Part shown: one piece after another, positions 58,205 through 64,000 of the stretch
Layout: the number at the start of each line of letters is the position of its first letter
Position numbering within the stretch: the first letter of the stretch is position 1
Assembly: GCF_035594125.1 (NCBI RefSeq)
Contig: NC_087185.1
Coordinates: 12,111,664-12,175,663 of the forward strand
DNA: 64,000 bases
Reading direction: 5' to 3'
Origin: Scylla paramamosain
Lineage: Eukaryota > Arthropoda > Malacostraca > Decapoda > Portunidae
Made by a program: the position numbers and the translations under genes
Notes under the pieces: generated by a model
Told to the model about the DNA's origin: nothing
What the model saw: only the letters and a program-made list of their open reading frames with translations
Databases searched by the model: none

Positions 58205-60242
58205 ACGAGGTGGAAGAGGCTAAAAAGAGGAGGGTGGTAGCGAGAGGCTGGGTCACACGCAGTGTCAAGGAGTTACAAGAATTGTTTAAGGATGACACTA
58301 CCAGCTTTGAGATGTTAGATGCTACTCTTAGTGCTTTTGACAAGAGGCTTGCAACTTTTGATGACCGTTAGACGGAAGTGGAGCTACTGTGTTGGAGGCC
58401 AACATGGATAAAACAGACAAATTTCACAAGTTTGCCAGGAAGACTAGAGCCGAGGCAACCAAGTGCTTGAAAGGTCCAAGAGATGAGAATGATAATGCAT
58501 CTACTTCTACTAAGGAAAAGTCAGAGGTGAAATTACCTAGACTTGAGCTTCCTAAGTATACTGGTGACTTAACAGAATGGCAGTCTTTCTGGGACAAATT
58601 TGAGGCTTTAGTTGACCAAAGTGAGCTGCCACATATAAGCAAATTTAGTTACTTGCAGTCACTACTTCAAGGGGAAGCACTATCTGTCATCCAGGGCTTT
58701 TCTCTTTTTTTCTGCTAACTATAAAGTGACCTACTGTAACCTGCTGAAAGAAAGATTTGGTCATCCTGAGAGAATAATTTTTGCCCATGTGCAAGGTTTA
58801 CTGAATATTTCCTTGGCATCCAGAGCTAAGGGAGCTAATCAATGTGATTCCCTGTGGAAGCTACAAGACCAGCTGCTGTGTCATGTAAGAAGCTTGAAAA
58901 GTTTTGGGATCAGCGGTGACCAGTATCAGTATGGCATGGTGTTGACTCTAGTCATCCTGTCTCGACTTCCACAAGATACCCACATGGAATGATCTCAGGA
59001 AAGTTCCGAACATGAAGATGATTTGGAGTGACTACTGAAGTTTCTGCAAACCGAGATCCAGCATCATGAAAGGTCAGAAACTTTTAAGGATTTATCCATG
59101 GAGAAGAATACCGGTCAGCAAGATGTCGAAAGAAGAACGGTTGACATTGAAAGAAGAAAGGTTAGTTCAGCTTCAGCCCTACAGACATCAACTGAAGAAG
59201 TTCCACTACAGTGTGCATTTTGTAAGAAGCGACACAAGTCTGAGAAATGTTGGCAGGTACTTAAGTTGGATATTCATGACCAAGAGGAGAAAGTTAAGCG
59301 ACCAGGATTGTTTTAAGTGTCTTCTCACAGAACTTGCTTCCAAAGGCTGTAAGGGGTAAAGTTAATTTTACTCTGTGTAATGGGTATCACAATATCTTAT
59401 TTTGTAAAGCTGGCAAATCTTTTCATGGAACTAATAATTCTCCAGGTAAACAGATTGTCACCCAAAAATCTAATGAGCAAGTAAGTGTTCAGTCAAGTGA
59501 TGCAGTAAATACCGGTTCTGTTGGGAATGTTGGCATCTCTCATGATCAGAGTAAAAAAGTCTGCTATATTGCAGACAGTTAAAGTCAAAGTTCTAAGAAA
59601 AGGTGGAGATTCTGTTAAGGCTACCGTAATTTGATTTTGGGAGCAGATACCACCTATGTAAATTTTGACTTTGTTAGAAGAATCATGTTTAAGTGGGTTC
59701 CATCTAAGAATACTTCCTGCTCAGCCTTTGGTAACAAGAAATCACAAGGCAAAGAACGGAATGTGTATGATGTTAATTTGATTGATATTCAGGGTAATAA
59801 CAATTATATTTTGGCAGTTGAAATTATGTCCATTTGTCCATCCTTGAGTCATCAGTGGGTACCTGATGATGTTTTGCAGTCCCTTTCACATCTACAGTTA
59901 GCTGATGACTATGGACAAGATTGTAGCCTCCCTTTGGATATACTGGTTAGTGTCGATAATTATTGGAGATTTGTTTCTGGAGATAGTGTTGTGAAATTTG
60001 AGGATTTAGTAGCCCATGAATCAAAGTTTGGTTGAATATTGTTTGGTTCTTGTTTGAAGGCTTGTGAGGAGAGTGTATCTCATCAGATGTTACGCATAAA
60101 TACTGCTAAATATATCAGTGAATCTGATCTGCATAAATTCTGGAATTTGGAAAGTGTAGGTATTTATACAGAGAAAGATAGATCTGTATTCAAAGGCCCA
60201 TTGTTGGATACAGTTGTTGTTGGAAGCAGTTCATTATTTTAA
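58205..60242 (+). pseudogene. BEL/Pao-2 gag, knuckles and protease region
   Basis: Gag opens with VEEAKKRRVVARGWVTRSVK near 58208. The typical BEL gag core follows: KLPRLELPKYTGDLTEWQSF near 58539, then FSYLQSLLQGEALSVIQGFS near 58645 and LLKERFGHPERIIFAHVQ near 58740. Knuckle CAFCKKRHKSEKC is near 59212, with a second Cys/His piece (CNGYHNILFC) near 59375. Protease: LGADTTYVNFDFVRRI near 59640, then VDNYWRFVSGDSVVK near 59960. Stops occur near 58715, 58990, 59580 and 60033. DUF1759-like gag and A17-like protease assignments are from family knowledge. Confidence 0.85.
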
Positions 60243-60460
60243 CAGCAGATATGAGGTAGCTCTACCTTGGAAAAACGAAGCTGCAAGGTTGAGTTTGCTT
60301 GATAATGAGAATTGTTCAAGGATGAGATGGTCTACTTTTGAGGAAACAGTTCAGTATTTTAATAGCAGGTATGAGGCAGCTCTACCTTTGGAAAAAAAAA
60401 AAAATGAAGATGCAAGGTTGAGTTTGTTTGATGATGAGAACTGTGCAAGGATTGTTATTT
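60214..60460 (+). repeat. ~120-bp tandem duplication in BEL/Pao-2 pol
   Basis: Two adjacent units (about 60222-60340 and 60342-60460) both encode F-N-S-R-Y-E-V/A-A-L-P-W/L, then ARLSL(L/F)D(N/D)ENC. This is the segment that in BEL elements stands just before the RT core. The second unit has an A-run. The RT core is gone after the second unit. Confidence 0.8.
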
Positions 60461-60689
60461 ACATGTACCGTCACAAGATCTGTTCATTTAGAGTTAACAG
60501 ACTCACTTTCAGTACCTGATTTTATTTTGGCAATATGTAAATTTTCTGCCAGGGGTGACTCCCATCTGTGATGTACTCATATAATACCAAGACTTTTATA
60601 TGTGTTGCCAATATGCTTCAGCAATGGTTTAGTATACTGAGCCCTGAGTGGAAGCTCATTGCTCCCAGATCCCCATGGTGAGGAAAGTG

Positions 60690-61380
60690 GTGGGAATGGC
60701 TTGTGAGATCAGTGAAATCTGCTCTTAAGAAATCTATTAGTACTAGATGTTTGACTAAATGTGAACTTGAAACGACTTTGATTAAAGTAGAGGCTTGCAT
60801 CCATTCAAGACCTCTTACTTATGTAAATGAAGAACCTGATATAAGTGACCCTTTAACACCCTCACATTTTCTAATTGGTCGAGTTGCAGGATTTCAGCCT
60901 CGGGTTTCTGAAAAGCATGTAAATGTCAGTAGTAAAGACTTAAGTGAAAGACGAATTGTTCAGAAAAGGCAACTTGACAAATTTTTGAAAATGTGGAGTG
61001 ATGACTGTTCGAAGAATTTGCCTCCTACAGTGAGGGGATTTAAATCCCCACACTAGGAGTAAAGAAGGATTCTTTTGTTTAGGGAAGATAACGTGCCTAG
61101 GATGAATTGGCCTTTGAGCATTATTACTAATTTATTTCCTGGCAGTGACAGTGTAGCAAGGTGTGTATATATAAAAACTACCAAGGGAGTGTTGTGTAGA
61201 TCTTTTAAAAAATTACATGATTCTGAAATTTTCTATGATGCAAACAGTGCCAAAGATGATTCAAAGGTTCACATCGAATTCCCAATACATGACAAGGAAG
61301 TTGTTGTAGGGAAAGATGATGAAAATGAAAATCTTGAACAGGTAAAGATAACAAGGAAGGGGCATGTGGTTAAGCCATAA
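60690..61380 (+). pseudogene. BEL/Pao-2 integrase C-terminal part
   Basis: It starts at the Glu block of the core (GKWWEWLVRSVKSALKK near 60684) and continues ETTLIKVEACIHSRPLTYV, SDPLTPSHFLIGR and QKRQLDKFLKMW. The tail domain reads REDNVPRMNWPLSIITNLFP near 61084 and DSVARCVYIKTTKGVL. The first two catalytic aspartates are deleted. One stop at about 61054 separates core and tail. Confidence 0.87.
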
Positions 61381-61535
61381 CATGTACTTGATTTGTGAAG
61401 TTTTTCCTTTTGATAATGAGGTTAATTTTGTATGTGTATTGTTATTGATTCGATGGACAGGAACTTATTATTTGTGATACAAGATTGTACATGTTTTGTT
61501 TAATAGGAGCTTGAATGTTCCTATGGTGGGGATTA

Positions 61536-61881
61536 TGTTAAGAATATAATTGTACTAATGAATATTATGCAGTCTACCTTAGGCCATTTTTTAGTTGTTC
61601 ATTTCCCCTTACTACTACCAAGTTTCTTTGATTTCTTTCCAGTTGTTGAGGAATATCAGTATTATTTCTTCTAGTCTTATTAGAAAAAAAAAAAATAGGT
61701 AAAAAGTATTTGTATGAGTTATTGCATTGTGCTACGTATTTATTGTGGCTTGAAAAGGACGGTAAATATTTGCCATTTTTCTATTTTTGTATGTTACTGA
61801 ATGAAATACAGCTCGTAAATGGATTTCCTTTCAGCAGAGCTTCTTCCCATGTATTTCGTTGACGTCACCTCATTTTCTAAA
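61536..61881 (+). repeat. BEL/Pao-2 3' LTR
   Basis: A 346-bp LTR matching the 5' LTR minus its insertion. The last bases are CTAAA where the 5' LTR has CTACA, a single change that destroys the usual CA end. Confidence 0.88.
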
Positions 61882-62615
61882 TGAAATGGAGGGTAGCCGC
61901 TGGTATTTCTTCTTCCCCCGCTATTATAAATGGTCCTCAGGTGTTTATACTTGGTGTGAATATGGTTCAAGTATTCATCTGCTTAAATGTATCCAGATAA
62001 ATTGGTTTTATAATATAATTTTGGTCAAAAAATGAAAGTGTTGATGCATGTATATTTGTTCCTCCTGGTTCTGTCAAGCGCAAGGAAAAGTTTCCGTATT
62101 TCTCATTTACTGGATTGACTTTTGCATTTTCCTTCCAGATATAGCTAAAAAAAGAGGGGGATCTATCGATATGTGCCTTCAGAATCATCATACAACATAT
62201 AAAAGTGAAGAAATCTGTGATTATAAGGCCATTTTCGAAGTGATCGCGAGTGGCTTGATCAGGGTGAACGACAGACATATCTTAGCTTGTAATATAGTTA
62301 ATAGTGAACGTTTCTCACTGAACTGAATTATTCCTTTTGTGTACATTATTAAAAAAAAAAAATAATATGAAAATCCGCAAAAAAAAAAAAAAAGTGCACG
62401 CACCTATATCGAGGCCAGTGGAATCACTGTCCAGGAGACGAGTGGGAGGTTTTAGAATACTTGACATATGGGGATTAAAATAGCATTGCTGATATTTTGT
62501 TTACCCTCATTCTTGCTCTAGAACAATATCAGCCAATAATCCCCCAAACACGAGTTTGAACCTAGCTAAAATGGACATCTGCAATTTTTTGCATTGCATG
62601 TCTACAGTTTGCATG
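61882..62615 (-). repeat. Unrecognised 1.15-kb repeat, copy 2, part b
   Basis: The reverse complement matches 30996-32087: shared words include ATATGTCT, AAACGTTCA and CACTCGCGA, the pair CCTCCTGG/CCAGGAGG, and TGGACATC in the unit near 62575. Identity is roughly two thirds to three quarters by eye. Only one of the ~230-bp direct units seen in copy 1 is present. Confidence 0.72.
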
Positions 62616-62926
62616 CAATACTGCCCTCTAGTCTCAAGTTGGCAATATATACGTCCCGTACCTGATCTTTTCAGGTCTAGCTCAGATTATGTTCATGGGA
62701 AGTTCCATAATGGTAAAAACCAAATGTTATTCGCCCTACTTTTGGTATAATTCAAATAAAAGTTTTGCTTACTAAAATTATGAAATAAGAAAAAAAAAAT
62801 GTGCAATATTATTGCAGATTACAGCACCTTGTATTGTACAGTAGTGACTATTCTCTGAGATCCAATGTATTCTCCTGAAAAGTGCAAGTATAACCCAGGT
62901 TGGGAATCCATGTTTTAAGCCAAACT
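62616..62926. other. No gene recognised
   Basis: AT-rich spacer with short A-runs. No motif was recognised. Confidence 0.5.
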
Positions 62927-63690
62927 TATAGCCCTATCCACTCGTACACTGAGAGCAAACTTAATATCGTTAAATGCCTCAAAAACTCAATTCCTCCATC
63001 TATCAGTTCAACATACCCTTCCAGATAATTATCCCCTCTTCTTCAATGACACTTTGTTGTCCCCCTCTTCTATAATGAACATCCTCGATCTCTCCTTTAT
63101 TCATGATTTAAATCGGAAACTTCAGCTTCTATGTTATGTTCTGAGTCATCTCCACCAGTTTTTCTCCCCCCCCTCCCCCACGTTGCTAACTTTGTACAGG
63201 GGCCTTATCCGTTTATGTATGGAGTATGCTTCACATGTACTAGGGCTTTCCACTCATACCGCTATTTAAGACAGGAGGGAATCAAAAGCATTTAATCTTA
63301 TCAACTCCTCTCCTCTAACTGTCTTCAACCTCTTTCTCACCACCGCAATGTTGCATCTCTTGCTATCTTCTACAATTTTTTTCATGCTAACAACTCTTCT
63401 GATTTTGCTAACTTCATGCCCCCCCTCTTCATACAGCCTTGCTGCACAAGACTCTTCTTTCTCTCATCCCTTTTCTTCCCACCTGTGTAATGCAAGAGTT
63501 AGCCAGTATTTTCAGCTGTTCATCCCTTTCTCTGGTAAACTGGAACTCCCTGCCTGCTTCTGTATTTCCTCCTCCCTATGACTTGAACTCTTTCAAGATG
63601 GGGGTTTCAAAACTTTTTTTTGTCCCTGTTTGGGCAGTTCAGTGGGCTTTTTTTTTTTTCTTCTTAAGAAAAAAAACATATTACATAAAC
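62927..63690 (+). mobile_element. LINE-A copy 7, internally deleted 3' end
   Basis: The copy begins CCCTATCCACTCGTACACTG (the block just before YADD) and jumps at about 62950 to GAGCAAACTTAATATCG, skipping some 130 bp that other copies have. It then follows the C-terminal region (CMEYASHVLGLSTHT, then FSGKL, FPPPYDLNSFK) into a much-altered 3' UTR with A-runs near 63668-63680. It is inactive. Confidence 0.82.
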
Positions 63691-64000
63691 TTTTTATCTC
63701 CTGAAAATCATTACCTTTATATTTCTGTCTCCAAAGTATCACAGTCTCCTTTATCTATAAGAAATTTTAAAATATAATCGGTTCATCTTGTGACCTAAAG
63801 CATCTGAACAGATGTCTCCATTTTTTTTTTTTTTCTTCATTATCTTCCCCACCTTTTTTTTTTTTTTCATCCACATTCTTCAGTATTATTTCCGCTAGAT
63901 CTAAAGACCTTTGGAGGTCTTGAAGAAAACACTCTATAACTCTGGACTACATTCTCATTTACCGCCAATTTATGAATACGTTATGATTGTTAATGAAGTT
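63691..64000. other. No gene recognised
   Basis: AT-rich DNA with T-runs at 63817-63835 and 63855-63868. Nothing was recognised up to the window edge. Confidence 0.5.

Larger units (their letters stand above)
57093..61881 (+). mobile_element. Second BEL/Pao element, RT deleted, perfect 5-bp TSD
   Basis: The 5' LTR (57093-58123) and 3' LTR (61536-61881) both start TGTTAAGAATATAATTG. TGAAA flanks both outer edges (57088-57092 and 61882-61886). A primer-binding-type sequence TTTTGGTGCCCAGACCCGG follows the 5' LTR, and a purine tract (GGTGGGGATTA) precedes the 3' LTR. Gag, knuckles, protease and the integrase end remain; RT, RNase H and most of integrase are missing. It is a different BEL family from the one at 45.6-53.4 kb and lies in the opposite orientation. 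Confidence 0.9.

Overview
This is eukaryotic, almost certainly animal, nuclear DNA. It has spliced exons of one conserved host gene, poly-A-tailed and microsatellite-tailed LINEs, Ty3/Gypsy and BEL/Pao LTR elements, DNA transposons and very many (TA)n, (CT)n, (CA)n and (TTA)n arrays. The element families and repeat density look like an arthropod, most likely a decapod crustacean such as a crab; that placement is inference from memory of such genomes. No rRNA, intact tRNA, CRISPR array, operon or intact mobile-element ORF was seen.

Host gene. Four exons on the + strand (24835-25052, 26189-26385, 29454-29625, 30354-30551) encode about 261 consecutive residues of the catalytic subunit of glutamate-cysteine ligase (GCLC, first step of glutathione synthesis). 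All four have GT/AG borders and matching phases, and none has an in-frame stop. Earlier exons must lie before 24.8 kb and later ones after 30.6 kb. None was recognised in the window, so most of what follows 30.6 kb may be one very large intron or the 3' flank.

Layout. 0-3.6 kb: a poly-A LINE (here LINE-A) inserted into the RNase H end of a decayed Jockey-clade LINE. 4.0-5.6 kb: a Gypsy pol fragment with its 3' LTR. 6.9-12.6 kb: a CR1-like LINE on the - strand, split by a 1.35-kb compound non-coding repeat. 12.9-14.4 kb: Gypsy gag and integrase remnants. 14.4-17.1 kb: LINE-A with a self-insertion, then a second copy of the 4-kb LTR. 17.9-20.7 kb: a long CR1/L2-like LINE with a (TTA)n tail (LINE-B) sitting inside a (CA)n tract. 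21.4-24.6 kb: a nearly full LINE-A. 24.8-30.6 kb: GCLC exons with intronic LINE-A, CR1 and mariner-like fragments. 31.0-32.1 kb: an unrecognised 1.15-kb repeat. 32.4-39.5 kb: a Gypsy element split by a 2.48-kb DNA transposon with long terminal inverted repeats and a 9-bp target duplication (Mutator-like), itself hit by a LINE-B tail. 39.5-41.6 kb: a hAT transposase pseudogene cut by an antisense LINE-A (41.6-44.9 kb). 45.6-53.4 kb: a complete but decayed BEL/Pao element with both LTRs. 56 kb: a tRNA-derived SINE. 57.1-61.9 kb: a second BEL/Pao element lacking reverse transcriptase, inserted with a perfect 5-bp duplication into a second copy of the unrecognised repeat. 62.9-63.7 kb: another LINE-A end.

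The window is therefore a layered record of insertions around one housekeeping gene. The most interesting signals are a LINE that appears to target (CA)n microsatellites, the Mutator-like element with its accessory protein, the unrecognised 1.15-kb repeat whose occupied and empty sites can be compared, and the compound hairpin-bearing repeat inside the CR1 copy.
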